From Deltaproteobacteria bacterium (GTDB taxonomy: Bacteria; Myxococcota_A; Bradymonadia; REDH01), in contig REDH01000122.1 of assembly GCA_007693585.1 (NCBI GenBank), positions 1-36,465 of the forward strand: 36,465 nt of DNA, given 5' to 3'. The notes beneath the pieces were generated by a model, which was given only the letters and a program-made list of their open reading frames with translations, was not told where the DNA came from and did not search any database. The position numbers were made by a program, and so were the translations under genes. Below are positions 1 through 7,845 of the stretch, piece by piece (position 1 is the stretch's first letter; every line of letters starts with the position of its first letter).

Positions 1-347
1 TCATCCCGAAACCCCGGCAGCGCCGCGCTCTTCTGGCCCGGGTGAACCATCGACAGCGAACCCTCCCCGGTCAACGGATCCACCCACCCTTCGAAGTGAC
101 CCACCGTGCGCATCGCCGGCTGCGCCAGCGACGGGGTGGATACTCCGGAGAGCAGTGACGCATCCGTCCTGGCTGAGGGCTCCTGCGCCGGCAGCAACGA
201 CACGTCAGCCGGGAGCCTTGGGTTCTCCGGAGACGGTGAGCAGGCCGCAAGGACGAACGCAAGCGCGAGGACTTGTGCAAACACAGGTGCGACAGCCCGC
301 ACCGGCGTCGCGCGGCCGACATCGGGGTTCCAGGGACAGGAGACCAT
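1..347 (-). CDS. Surface lipoprotein, N-terminal part (cut by window edge), paralogue of the gene at 791-5257
   Basis: The frame is open from an ATG at 347 down to the window edge, giving 115 codons of a longer protein. A signal peptide is followed by a lipobox (V-L-A-A-C, Cys36), so the product should be a lipid-anchored exported protein. After a low-complexity linker, residues 81-115 read MRTVGHFEGWV-D-PLTGE, then SMVHPGQKSAA and PGFRD, which matches the same region of the lipoprotein at 791-5257 almost word for word; this identifies a tandem paralogue. The function is unknown. A GTG at 302 would give a more typical 21-residue signal peptide before the Cys and is an alternative start. The gene has its own upstream region (candidate promoter 410-438, shared element 455-471). 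Whether the missing part also has fibronectin and RCC1 domains cannot be seen. Confidence 0.8.
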   Translation of the reverse strand, partial: MVSCPWNPDVGRATPVRAVAPVFAQVLALAFVLAACSPSPENPRLPADVSLLPAQEPSARTDASLLSGVSTPSLAQPAMRTVGHFEGWVDPLTGEGSLSMVHPGQKSAALPGFRD

Positions 348-381
348 GAGAGACCTGCTCGGACCGAGGGTTGTGGACAGT

Positions 382-398
382 ACATGCCATATGCATGT
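382..398. promoter_or_regulatory. Inverted repeat, operator-like (ACATGC-N5-GCATGT)
   Basis: A perfect 6-bp inverted repeat, ACATGC CATAT GCATGT, lies 35-51 bp upstream of the start codon of the partial lipoprotein gene and just downstream of its candidate promoter. It stands out as an AT-richer island in GC-rich DNA. Size and position fit a repressor site, but no known regulator is recognised and the second lipoprotein gene lacks it. Confidence 0.4.
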
Positions 399-409
399 TT
401 CTGTCTTGT

Positions 410-438
410 GGCATACCATCCAGGCGCGAAGTGCGCAA
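410..438 (-). promoter_or_regulatory. Candidate promoter of the partial lipoprotein gene
   Basis: On the minus strand TTGCGC and TATGCC are separated by 17 bp, giving a transcript start near 403 and a leader of about 55 nt. The TGGTATG at the -10 position also occurs upstream of the second lipoprotein gene, at nearly the same distance from the shared 17-bp element (53 and 54 bp). The match to a sigma-70 consensus is weak, so the support comes mainly from conservation between the two paralogues. Confidence 0.4.
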
Positions 439-454
439 GCTTCAACAATCCATG

Positions 455-471
455 CACTTGTCGCACATCCA
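455..471 (-). promoter_or_regulatory. 17-bp element shared by both lipoprotein genes (copy 1)
   Basis: The minus-strand sequence TGGATGTGCGACAAGTG is identical to 5369-5385. It lies 107 bp upstream of the ATG at 347; the other copy lies 111 bp upstream of its ATG. The flanking bases differ, so the identity is not merely a trace of duplication over the whole region. An activator or alternative sigma factor site is the likely role. Confidence 0.55.
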
Positions 472-588
472 GCCCCATCCTCCCGCCCGACACGGGCTGC
501 CTTCGCAGGGGGGGCCTCCTGACGCGGCGCGGTTCGCGTCCCCCGGGAGCCTGAATGGGGGCACGGACCGCTGTTCACGACTGAGGGG

Positions 589-610
589 TCGAGCGCGCGC
601 GCGCGCTCGA
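589..610. repeat. Perfect 22-bp palindrome with alternating GC core
   Basis: TCGAG, then an uninterrupted alternating C/G core, then CTCGA forms a perfect palindrome without a loop. It lies about 180 bp downstream of the stop of the RCC1 lipoprotein gene. No T-run follows on either strand, so it is not a classical terminator. An alternating purine-pyrimidine GC tract of this kind can adopt Z-DNA or extrude as a cruciform; a role here is unproven. Confidence 0.5.
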
Positions 611-640
611 GGCGACCGACACGAGGCGACACGGTACAGG

Positions 641-790
641 GGGGATGTGGCCGATGACCCTCACCGTCCCGGGGCCGACGTCGCCGTCGGACACGCAGCA
701 GCGGAAGCGGTCCTGGCCGGGGAGCCGGAGCTTCGGGTGGCTGGTGGCGGAGTGCCCCTGGAGGGTGACCGGGCCGACCTCCGCTTCGGC
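641..790 (-). other. Coding-like, in-frame continuation after the stop of the RCC1 lipoprotein gene
   Basis: Directly behind the TGA at 791-793 the same minus-strand frame remains open. Its first 50 codons (790 down to 641) end in G or C in all cases but one (GAA); after that the bias fades (CCT, GTA). The translation contains LQGHSATSHPKLRLPGQDRF, a Cys-Cys pair and GDVGPGTVRVIGH, and looks like ordinary protein sequence. There is no ATG in this part and no ribosome binding site, so a separate gene is unlikely. It may be a lost C-terminal extension behind a recent stop, the remnant of a deleted paralogue, or a readthrough product. The frame itself finally closes at 441-443. Confidence 0.45.
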
Positions 791-3700
791 TCAGGGGTCG
801 CTGACCTCGACCGGGGTCGGGTCGGAGCTTGCCGGGCCTCGTCCGAGGCCGCCGTCGGCATTGGAGCCCCAGCACCACAGGCGCCCAACGAGGGTGTCCG
901 CGGTGTCGCCCTCGACGATGCACTGGGTCGCCAGGCCTCCACCGACGCCCTGGAAGAAGCGGTTGGCGCTTGTGGTCCCAAGCCCTGCGGTGACGGCCTG
1001 TGGTGATGTAAAGTCGCCGCCCATGCTGCCGTTTCCGATTTGCCCGTCTTCGTTGTTGCCCCAGCAGCGCAGGGCGCCATTGGTGCGGGCGGCACAGGTG
1101 TGGTTGGTGCCGACCATGACACGCTCGGTGGTGCCGCTTCCGAGGTTGAGAACCGGCTGGGGGGAGTTGTGGCCGTTGTTGCTTCCGCAGCAGTTTCCGC
1201 CCAGGGTGCCCCGTCCGATCTGACCGTGGTGGTTGCGGCCCCAGCAGTGGGTCGATCCGTTGGCGCGGACCCCGCACGTGTGGTGTCCGTTGGCGGAGCG
1301 GTCCACGGTCAGCCAGGTTCCCCCCCCGTCGACCTCCCGGGGGATGCCGCCGTTGTCGCACGTGGCGTTGAGGGCCGTGCCGTTTGCCCCGTAGAGGTTG
1401 TAGCCCCAGCAGTAGAGTCGGTCCGCGGTGGAAATCGCGCATCCGCCGCGCCAGCCCATCGAGACGTCTCGCCAGGAGAGGGAAGGGTTGGTGATCTGGA
1501 GGGGATACGACCGGATCGAACCGCCGCAGTTTCCGTTTCCGATGCCACCGTCGCTGGTCCACCCCCAGCAGTAGAGGTTGCCGTTGCTCCGGATCAGGCA
1601 CGCGCTCGTGGTTCCGGAGCTGACGGTCACGACGTCGCTGAACGGCGGGTCGTTGAACTCCGCGTTGCGGACCGGCGTGGGCACGACCACGTTGGTGGTG
1701 TTGCCAACGCCGAGCTGGCCGTACTGGTTGTTGCCCCAGCAGTAGGCCTGGCCGTTGCCGCGCAGGCCGCAGAACTGCCGCTGGCCGCCGGACACGCTGA
1801 TCCAGTCGGTGTGTCCGCCCGCCACCTCGGTGGGGGTGTCCCGGTTGTCGGTGTCTCCGTTGCCGAGCATGCCGTCCTGTCCGGAGCCCCAGCAGTGGAG
1901 TCGCCCGGAGGATCGAATGCCACAGGAGGCGGAGGCGTTGGAGGCGATCGACACCCACCGCTCGGGTTCGGCGCGAAAGCCCGTGGCGAGGTTGGAGGTG
2001 ACGACACCGGAGACACCGGAGGCCTGGATCTCGGCCACGTAGGTCTGCGGCGTCTCGTCCACAGGGGCGTCGGTGTCGTTGAAGGTGTTCGACGAGCCCC
2101 ATCCCCGGACCTGCTGGAAGCTTGTGCCCCCCATGAACTGGAGGAAGCGGTACTGAAGCGGTCCGGCGACCCGGGACGCCGTGCTGCTGCTGGACCAGGG
2201 CCCGTCTCCGGTGTTCGTGAGGACACGCACACGGTAGGTCCGGGGGTCTCCCGGGGAGGTCGCGAAGCCGGAGGCCTCGAGGGCGATGTGCTCCGAGCTC
2301 GTACCTTCCGAGGCGGTGAGGGTGCCGGCGTTGATGGTGGGTGCAGGCGCGTCCGAGTCGAGATACATCTCAGCGAGGGGCGGGCCGCCCAGGTTCAGGA
2401 TGTCGTCGGAGGTGTCGAGCTCGATCGCGGTGATGGTGGGTGCGGCGCGCCAGCCGGTGCGCTCGGGTGACTCGGCGCTTCCCGAGCCGTTGACGGCGAC
2501 GACCTGATAGGTTCGCGAGGCGCCGGACTGGGGGTTGGGGTTGTTCCAGGTGACGGTGATCCGGGTGGCGCTGCCGAAGGTCTGGAGCACCGTCGGCGAG
2601 GAGACGGTTCCGGCGGGCGCGCCGCCGTCGTCGTAGCTCGTGCTGGTGCCCGGGACCGTGTCGAGCAGGTCGCCGTCCCGGTAGATTCGGTAGCTGTCGA
2701 CGACCTGGCCCGGGTTGTGCTGCCAGGTGAGCGCGACGTGCGCGTGGGATCCGCCCTGGCTGGCGAGGAAGGACGCGGGTGCGGAGGGCGGGGTGAGCCC
2801 GCTGCGCAGGTTGCTCAGCCCCTCTCCATGCATGGTGGAGGAGCGGAGCTGGAAGTCGAGGTTCCGCCCGGCAGGCAGATCCGTGAGCGGCACCGAAACC
2901 GGGCCAGGCGGGCGCACGGCAGGTGCGGCACAGGTGAAGGAGGGGTCACCCTGCAGGCGCCAGCAGGCGCGCACCTCGGCGGGCTCCGGGGCCAGGTTGG
3001 CGTGCGCTCCGTCAAGGATGGCGGTGGTCTGGCCCGTGATCTGGGCGGTGTCGAGGGTGACCTCGGGGATGGCGCCGGGGAAGCCGGTGGTCGACGGGGA
3101 CTGGACAGCGGCCAGCCCGTCGGCCTCGACGACGGCGGTATAGTGACGCGGGGGGAGGACGGGCGTGGCGTCGATGTCCTCGACGAGCCAGACCAGCGGA
3201 CCGGATTCGAAGGCGCCAACTTCCTCGGTGAGGTTGAGGATCACGTTCTGGAGGTCCCCGGGCGACTCCCCCCGGAAGAGGGTCGCGAAGAGCTCTTCCA
3301 CGTCCCGTTGGCCGGCGACGGGCTCGCCGTAGGCGGACGCGAGCTCCTCCGCATAGAGCTGGCTGATCCGATAGTCCGCGGGCTCGCCGGGCTCCGGGCG
3401 GGGAATGTTGACCTCGATCTCGACCCGTTCGAACGCGGTGCCATCGGTGGCGTCCAGCGCGGTGGGAGCGAGGAGGGTGGGCGCAGGGGCGGTGTCATCG
3501 TCGAACGTGGTCTCGCCGACGTCCACGATGAAGATCTCCACGTCTCCGCCGATGTTCCGCTCGATCCGGAAGCCGTCGAGGGTGTAGGCCGCGCGGGCCA
3601 CGGAGACGTTGACGGCGCCGAGCTCGGAGGGGACGTCGTGGGCGACGGACCGCACCCCGAAGTCCCGGATGGGGCCTGTCTGCGGCTCGTCCGGCTCGTC

Positions 3701-5257
3701 CCAGGAGAGGCGGACCTCGCCCTGACGGTCGGTGGTGGCCGTGAGCCCCGTGGGCTCGGCCGTGGGCGGCGGGGCGAGGCCCTGCACGGCCCAGGTGGTG
3801 CCACTCACCTCCTCGATGAACACGCCGTCGCGGTAGATGCGGTAGCCGGTGGCGCCGTCCGCCAGGTCCCACGTCAGCTCCGCACCCTCGTGGGTGACGT
3901 TGATCACGCTGAGCGTGGTGACCGGTGAGGGAGCGATCACGAATTCCTCGACCCCACCGTAGCGCATCATGTCGAGACCCTGGGCCCAGGCGACGTAGCG
4001 GACGCGCTGTCCCGGATCGAGGTCGTCCAGGAGGAGGTTGTACATGCCGGCCAGGGGCTGCTCGCCGCCGACCTGCGTGCAGGTGACCCCGTCCACCCCG
4101 TGGGCGGGCGTCGGGACGTCGCCGTGGCAGAACCCCCGGGCGACGACGGGCGGTTCACCCCGCTCGACCAGTGTCCCGCGGAGCGACGCGCTGCTCCCGG
4201 TCACGCCGGTGGGCGGGTCGGTCTCGACGACGGGAGCCACGCAGCCGTCGCCGGGATCGCAATCGAACTGGTCACACTGGTCGGTGTCCGGATTGCACCA
4301 CAGGGACGTACAGTCGTCATCGATGATGCAGGCGTCCCCGAGGTCGAACTGCCTGCAGCCGCTGTTGACGACGCCGTCATTGTTGTCGTCGGTCTCGGTC
4401 GTGCAGTCCTCGCGGAGCAACTCCACGAGCCGGCCCTGGAGCCGGAACGGCTGCGGATCGATCGTGCCCAGGTAGAAGTACCACTGCCGGTTGGCCACCT
4501 CGCCCGGCTCCAGCCGACCGTAGTTGAACATGCCGATGGGCGAGTACGGCTCCAGCGTCTCGAACTCTCCCGGACCGATCTCCACGGTCCGCGGCGCGAC
4601 ATCCACGTACGAGCGAACCCCGGACAGCGAAAACTGGTCGATCAGGATCCACAGGTCCCGCACCTCGTCCGGCTTGTCGTTGCGCACCCGGAAGTTCGTG
4701 CAGAACCGGTTGCCCCCGGACACCTCCGCGCTCCCGGGGCCGCCGGTGGACAGCAGCGTGAAGAACGCTTCCCGCGCCGCAGGCATCGACGCCGGGATGT
4801 AGCCGAAACGCCAGTCCGGGGCCCACCCATCGAGCCAGAACGCCTGGCACTCCTCGTCGTCCGACCCGTTGCCGGACTCGTCCTGCTGGAAGCGCAGCGT
4901 CCCCCCGCGTACGCTCTCGAAGTCCCCGTCGTCCCGGTTCTGGCGAAGATCATCCCGGAAACCCGGCTGCGCCGCGCTCTTCTGGCCCGGGTGGACCATC
5001 GACACATGCGCCTCGCCGGTGAGCGGATGCACCCAGCCCTCGAAATGCCCGACGGTGCGCAAAGCCGGAAGCGCGCGGGATTCCCCATCCAGCAGCGGGC
5101 GTTCCGGGACGGACGCGGCCTCCGTCTCGCGTGCAGGAAGCGGCGGGCTCTCCTCCCTCGGCAGTAGCTCCTCGGGGGCCGCCGAACACGCGGCGAGGAA
5201 GAAGCAGGCGACCGCTGTCGCGAAGCCCGTGGGTGACAAGCGGGGTCGAGTGGTCAT
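791..5257 (-). CDS. Large lipoprotein with fibronectin type III domains and seven RCC1 repeats
   Basis: The 1488-residue product starts with a lipoprotein signal (hydrophobic stretch ending F-L-A-A-C, Cys24), so it should be exported and lipid-anchored. Residues 67-100 carry the RTVGHFEGWV...MVHPGQKSA region shared with the neighbouring partial gene. A Cys-rich acidic stretch (DNNDGV, IIDDDC, NPDTDQC) follows, then several fibronectin III-like domains with the typical L-T-W...Y-R-I-Y-R-D-G pattern. From about residue 1100 to the end there are seven RCC1-type repeats, each with a Cys, about ten residues, then C-W-G, as in CGIRSSGRLHCWG. Seven such repeats would form a closed beta-propeller, here probably with one disulfide per blade. 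RCC1 propellers bind proteins or inhibit enzymes in other systems; the partner here is unknown. The ATG at 5257 was chosen because it gives a clean signal peptide; the frame is open to 5332. Confidence 0.85.
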   Translation of the reverse strand: MTTRPRLSPTGFATAVACFFLAACSAAPEELLPREESPPLPARETEAASVPERPLLDGESRALPALRTVGHFEGWVHPLTGEAHVSMVHPGQKSAAQPGFRDDLRQNRDDGDFESVRGGTLRFQQDESGNGSDDEECQAFWLDGWAPDWRFGYIPASMPAAREAFFTLLSTGGPGSAEVSGGNRFCTNFRVRNDKPDEVRDLWILIDQFSLSGVRSYVDVAPRTVEIGPGEFETLEPYSPIGMFNYGRLEPGEVANRQWYFYLGTIDPQPFRLQGRLVELLREDCTTETDDNNDGVVNSGCRQFDLGDACIIDDDCTSLWCNPDTDQCDQFDCDPGDGCVAPVVETDPPTGVTGSSASLRGTLVERGEPPVVARGFCHGDVPTPAHGVDGVTCTQVGGEQPLAGMYNLLLDDLDPGQRVRYVAWAQGLDMMRYGGVEEFVIAPSPVTTLSVINVTHEGAELTWDLADGATGYRIYRDGVFIEEVSGTTWAVQGLAPPPTAEPTGLTATTDRQGEVRLSWDEPDEPQTGPIRDFGVRSVAHDVPSELGAVNVSVARAAYTLDGFRIERNIGGDVEIFIVDVGETTFDDDTAPAPTLLAPTALDATDGTAFERVEIEVNIPRPEPGEPADYRISQLYAEELASAYGEPVAGQRDVEELFATLFRGESPGDLQNVILNLTEEVGAFESGPLVWLVEDIDATPVLPPRHYTAVVEADGLAAVQSPSTTGFPGAIPEVTLDTAQITGQTTAILDGAHANLAPEPAEVRACWRLQGDPSFTCAAPAVRPPGPVSVPLTDLPAGRNLDFQLRSSTMHGEGLSNLRSGLTPPSAPASFLASQGGSHAHVALTWQHNPGQVVDSYRIYRDGDLLDTVPGTSTSYDDGGAPAGTVSSPTVLQTFGSATRITVTWNNPNPQSGASRTYQVVAVNGSGSAESPERTGWRAAPTITAIELDTSDDILNLGGPPLAEMYLDSDAPAPTINAGTLTASEGTSSEHIALEASGFATSPGDPRTYRVRVLTNTGDGPWSSSSTASRVAGPLQYRFLQFMGGTSFQQVRGWGSSNTFNDTDAPVDETPQTYVAEIQASGVSGVVTSNLATGFRAEPERWVSIASNASASCGIRSSGRLHCWGSGQDGMLGNGDTDNRDTPTEVAGGHTDWISVSGGQRQFCGLRGNGQAYCWGNNQYGQLGVGNTTNVVVPTPVRNAEFNDPPFSDVVTVSSGTTSACLIRSNGNLYCWGWTSDGGIGNGNCGGSIRSYPLQITNPSLSWRDVSMGWRGGCAISTADRLYCWGYNLYGANGTALNATCDNGGIPREVDGGGTWLTVDRSANGHHTCGVRANGSTHCWGRNHHGQIGRGTLGGNCCGSNNGHNSPQPVLNLGSGTTERVMVGTNHTCAARTNGALRCWGNNEDGQIGNGSMGGDFTSPQAVTAGLGTTSANRFFQGVGGGLATQCIVEGDTADTLVGRLWCWGSNADGGLGRGPASSDPTPVEVSDP

Positions 5258-5322
5258 GGAGAACCGGAACGAACGGGGGCATGAAGATCCGGAACGCGTG
5301 GCTTCGGCATTCGGTGGCGGCG

Positions 5323-5351
5323 CCCATACCACCGGACATGAAAACCTTCAA
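5323..5351 (-). promoter_or_regulatory. Candidate promoter of the RCC1 lipoprotein gene
   Basis: TTGAAG and TATGGG are spaced by 17 bp on the minus strand, inside an AT-richer patch. Transcription would start near 5316, with a leader of about 60 nt. The TGGTATG around the -10 is shared with the paralogous gene. Confidence 0.4.
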
Positions 5352-5368
5352 GACTCCCTTATTCCAAC

Positions 5369-5385
5369 CACTTGTCGCACATCCA
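5369..5385 (-). promoter_or_regulatory. 17-bp element shared by both lipoprotein genes (copy 2)
   Basis: This sequence is identical to 455-471 and lies 111 bp upstream of the start codon at 5257 and 17 bp upstream of the candidate -35 hexamer. That position suits an activator site. Confidence 0.55.
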
Positions 5386-5621
5386 CCCTCATGACCCCAT
5401 CCCGTCCGGGAGGGCGCCCCCTTCCGGGCGGTGAGCGGGCCTCTGGCGCGGTGCCGCCGGAAGCCTTCTGAACCTCTGAGCGGAAGGACGGATCCCACTC
5501 CACCACGGGCGGCGCGCGCACCCGAAACGCTTGACATCCGGACCACCGCCGCAGGAACCCAGCACGAGGCGGGGCGATCGGCCCCGCCACCCCGCTCTCT
5601 CCCCGCCCCCCGAACGCGACC

Positions 5622-7577
5622 ATGCAACCAGGCCTCCTTCGCGCCCTCCGGGACGGCTACGCCACCCTTGGCGAGTCCGTCCGACCCGGGCGAATGCTCC
5701 GCTTCGCGCTCATCGGCTTCGGGATTGCATTCCTGGTCCCGCTCGTCGCCGGCATTGCCCTCTCGGTGCTCGGCCACGACCTCGACGCCGTGGTCAACCC
5801 CACGCGCAGCGCGTTCGCGGAAGGCGCCGAGGCGGATCCGGGCGGGGGGCTCCCGGCGGACCCTGAGGCAGACGCGGCGCATGCCACCGAAGCCGATCCG
5901 CCGGCTGCACCGGAGGATAGCCCGGCACCGGAGCCGGATCCGGACGCGGGAGTCGACGCCGACGGCGGTCCGGGCGACGGGGCGGGCGGACTTCCCCCCA
6001 CCGGCGCCACCCTCCCCGCCGAGGAGACCAGCGCGCGGGACGACGTCACCGCCGAGGTCGTGGGGGACGGCGCGTCGCCGGATGGCGAGGATGCGGAGCC
6101 CGCGGCGTACGACTTCCGGGTGGAGCTCGAGAGCGGCTCCGTGCCGTTCTCCTGGCGCATCCAGTCGCTCTTCGGTGTGCTCGGCTTCCTCGGGCTGGCC
6201 TTCCTGATGAGCAACAACCGGCGGCGCATCAACTGGCGGATCGTGGCTGTGGGCCTGTCCCTGCAGTTCGGGTTCGCCGTCTTCATCCTGAAGACGCCCA
6301 TCGGCCGTCCGATCTTCGAGGCGGCCTCCGGGGCCTTCGTCAAGCTGCTGTCCTTCACGAACGAAGGCTCCCAGTTCCTGTTCGGGTCCTATGCCCTCGG
6401 CAACGAGATCCACCCGTCGCTGATCAACTTCGTCTTCGCCGTCCTCCCGACGATCATCTTCTTCTCGGCGCTGATGACCCTCCTCTATCACCTCGGCGTG
6501 ATGCAGCGGATCGTCGCCGTGGTCGCCTGGGCCATGCAGCGCACGATGGGCACGTCGGGTTCGGAGACGACCAGCGCCTCCGCCAACATCTTCGTGGGGC
6601 AGACGGAGGCCCCCCTCATGGTCAAGCCCTTCGTCGCCACGATGACGATGAGCGAGCTGATGGCCGTGATGACCGCCGGCTTCGCCACCGTGGCCGGCGG
6701 GGTCCTCGCCCTGTACGTGCAGTTCCTGAGCCCCTGGTTTCCGGGCATCGCCGGCCACCTGATGGCCGCCTCCGTCATGGCCGCCCCCGGGGCCCTCGTC
6801 ATCGCCAAGATCGTCTTCCCGGAGACGGAGGACTCCCCCACCCGGGGCGGGGTCAACATCGAGATCGACTCCCCCGACGCCAACGCCATCGACGCCGCCG
6901 CCCGGGGTGCTGCCGACGGGCTCTCCCTCGCCCTCAACGTCGCCGCGATGCTCCTCGCCTTCATCGCGCTCATCGCGATGTTCGACTTCCTCATCGGCAT
7001 CCCTGCCTACCTGCAGCACGGACGGGCCCTCGCGAGCCTCCTCGAGCAGACCGCCGTCGCGGGTGTGGCCCTGCCCGCGGAGTTCCTCGAACGCTGCGAC
7101 ATCCGCACCCTCTCCGTGGCCTTCGAGGACCGGATCGTCTGCATCCAGGAGCTGCGGGCGACCCTCCCCGAGGAGGCCGCCATCGCCGCCAGGACCTGGC
7201 CGACCTTCGGCCTCGAGACGATGTTCGGCTATCTCTTCTTCCCCATTGCCCTCCTGATGGGCGCCCCCATCGCCGAGTGCGTCCACCTCGGCCAGCTTCT
7301 CGGTCAGAAGATGGTCGTCAACGAGCTCTACGCCTACCTGAACCTCTCCCTGATGATCCAGGATCCGGAGGTCACCCTCTCGCCCCGGACCGTCATCCTG
7401 GCCACCTACGCCCTGTGCGGATTCGCCAACTTCGGATCCATCGCCATCCAGATCGGGGGCATCGGCTCGATCGCACCCAGCCGGCGCAGCGACCTCGCCC
7501 GGCTGGGCCTCAAGGCGATGGTCGCCGGCTCCCTCGCCTCGTTCATGAACGCCACCATTGCCGGGATCGTGCTCTGA
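5622..7577 (+). CDS. nupC: NupC-type concentrative nucleoside transporter with N-terminal extension and Cys-containing insertion
   Basis: This inner-membrane protein should import nucleosides by cation symport. The core matches the CNT family: LFGVLGFLGLAFLMSNNRRR at about residue 180, the gate segment GTSGSETTSASANIFVGQTE, then APLMVKPF, and near the end LSPRTVILATYALCGFANFG. It is 651 residues long against about 400 in the usual family. The extra length comes from an additional N-terminal membrane segment (residues 27-49) with a 120-residue acidic, Ala/Pro-rich linker, and from an insertion of roughly 50 residues between membrane helices (about 465-520) that carries Cys492 and Cys507. The neighbours punA and cdd act on nucleosides and support the substrate class. 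The ATG at 5622 has no clear ribosome binding site, as for several genes here. Family assignment is firm; cation and exact substrates are not visible. Confidence 0.93.
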   Translation: MQPGLLRALRDGYATLGESVRPGRMLRFALIGFGIAFLVPLVAGIALSVLGHDLDAVVNPTRSAFAEGAEADPGGGLPADPEADAAHATEADPPAAPEDSPAPEPDPDAGVDADGGPGDGAGGLPPTGATLPAEETSARDDVTAEVVGDGASPDGEDAEPAAYDFRVELESGSVPFSWRIQSLFGVLGFLGLAFLMSNNRRRINWRIVAVGLSLQFGFAVFILKTPIGRPIFEAASGAFVKLLSFTNEGSQFLFGSYALGNEIHPSLINFVFAVLPTIIFFSALMTLLYHLGVMQRIVAVVAWAMQRTMGTSGSETTSASANIFVGQTEAPLMVKPFVATMTMSELMAVMTAGFATVAGGVLALYVQFLSPWFPGIAGHLMAASVMAAPGALVIAKIVFPETEDSPTRGGVNIEIDSPDANAIDAAARGAADGLSLALNVAAMLLAFIALIAMFDFLIGIPAYLQHGRALASLLEQTAVAGVALPAEFLERCDIRTLSVAFEDRIVCIQELRATLPEEAAIAARTWPTFGLETMFGYLFFPIALLMGAPIAECVHLGQLLGQKMVVNELYAYLNLSLMIQDPEVTLSPRTVILATYALCGFANFGSIAIQIGGIGSIAPSRRSDLARLGLKAMVAGSLASFMNATIAGIVL

Positions 7578-7594
7578 GCCGGACATTTCCCGGC
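7578..7594 (+). terminator. Short hairpin directly after the nupC stop
   Basis: GCCGG and CCGGC flank a 7-nt loop beginning one base after the TGA. The stem is only five pairs and no T-run follows, so it may attenuate or protect the mRNA end rather than terminate fully. Confidence 0.25.
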
Positions 7595-7707
7595 CAGGCG
7601 AGCCCCCGCACGTCCGGGCCCCGCCATCCGGTCCCGATCACGCGCTGCATCATCGCCCATCGGCGTCCGCTCCGGGTCACCGCTTGCGCCAGCCCGGTCC
7701 GGCGTTA

Positions 7708-7721
7708 TCCCCGGAAGGGGA
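7708..7721 (+). promoter_or_regulatory. Stem-loop with GGAA tetraloop in the punA leader
   Basis: TCCCC-GGAA-GGGGA folds into a 5-bp stem closed by a GNRA-type tetraloop, 124 bp before the punA start codon, in a 268-bp gap that holds no gene. No purine riboswitch consensus is recognised. It may be an mRNA leader structure or chance in GC-rich DNA. Confidence 0.25.
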
Positions 7722-7833
7722 CCACCACGCGTGCGAGCCTGCAGCGCGTCGAGTCACGCCTGGCGCGGCCGGCACGCCCCGTACCCCCGCCCTGCACCCT
7801 GGCGGAACACGCCACCTGCCCAGCCCATCCTTC

Positions 7834-7838
7834 AGGAG
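7834..7838 (+). promoter_or_regulatory. Ribosome binding site of punA
   Basis: AGGAG lies 7 bp in front of the ATG at 7846. It fixes this start over the upstream end of the open frame at 7558, which would overlap nupC. Confidence 0.75.
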
Positions 7839-7845
7839 AACCCGC

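Larger units (their letters stand above)
5258..5621. other. Divergent intergenic region between the RCC1 lipoprotein gene and nupC
   Basis: The half next to the lipoprotein gene holds its candidate promoter (5323-5351) and the shared 17-bp element (5369-5385). The half next to nupC is GC-rich, with a TTGACA at 5531-5536 but no acceptable -10 hexamer 16-18 bp further on, and no ribosome binding site in front of the nupC ATG. No open frame here looks coding. Confidence 0.5.

Noticed and set aside
5531-5536. TTGACA as a nupC promoter
   Set aside because: No acceptable -10 hexamer lies 16-18 bp downstream, so the match is probably chance.
4950-7586. Open frame of 878 codons on the minus strand opposite nupC
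   Set aside because: It covers nupC in antisense and then runs into the lipoprotein gene in a different frame; no domain is visible.
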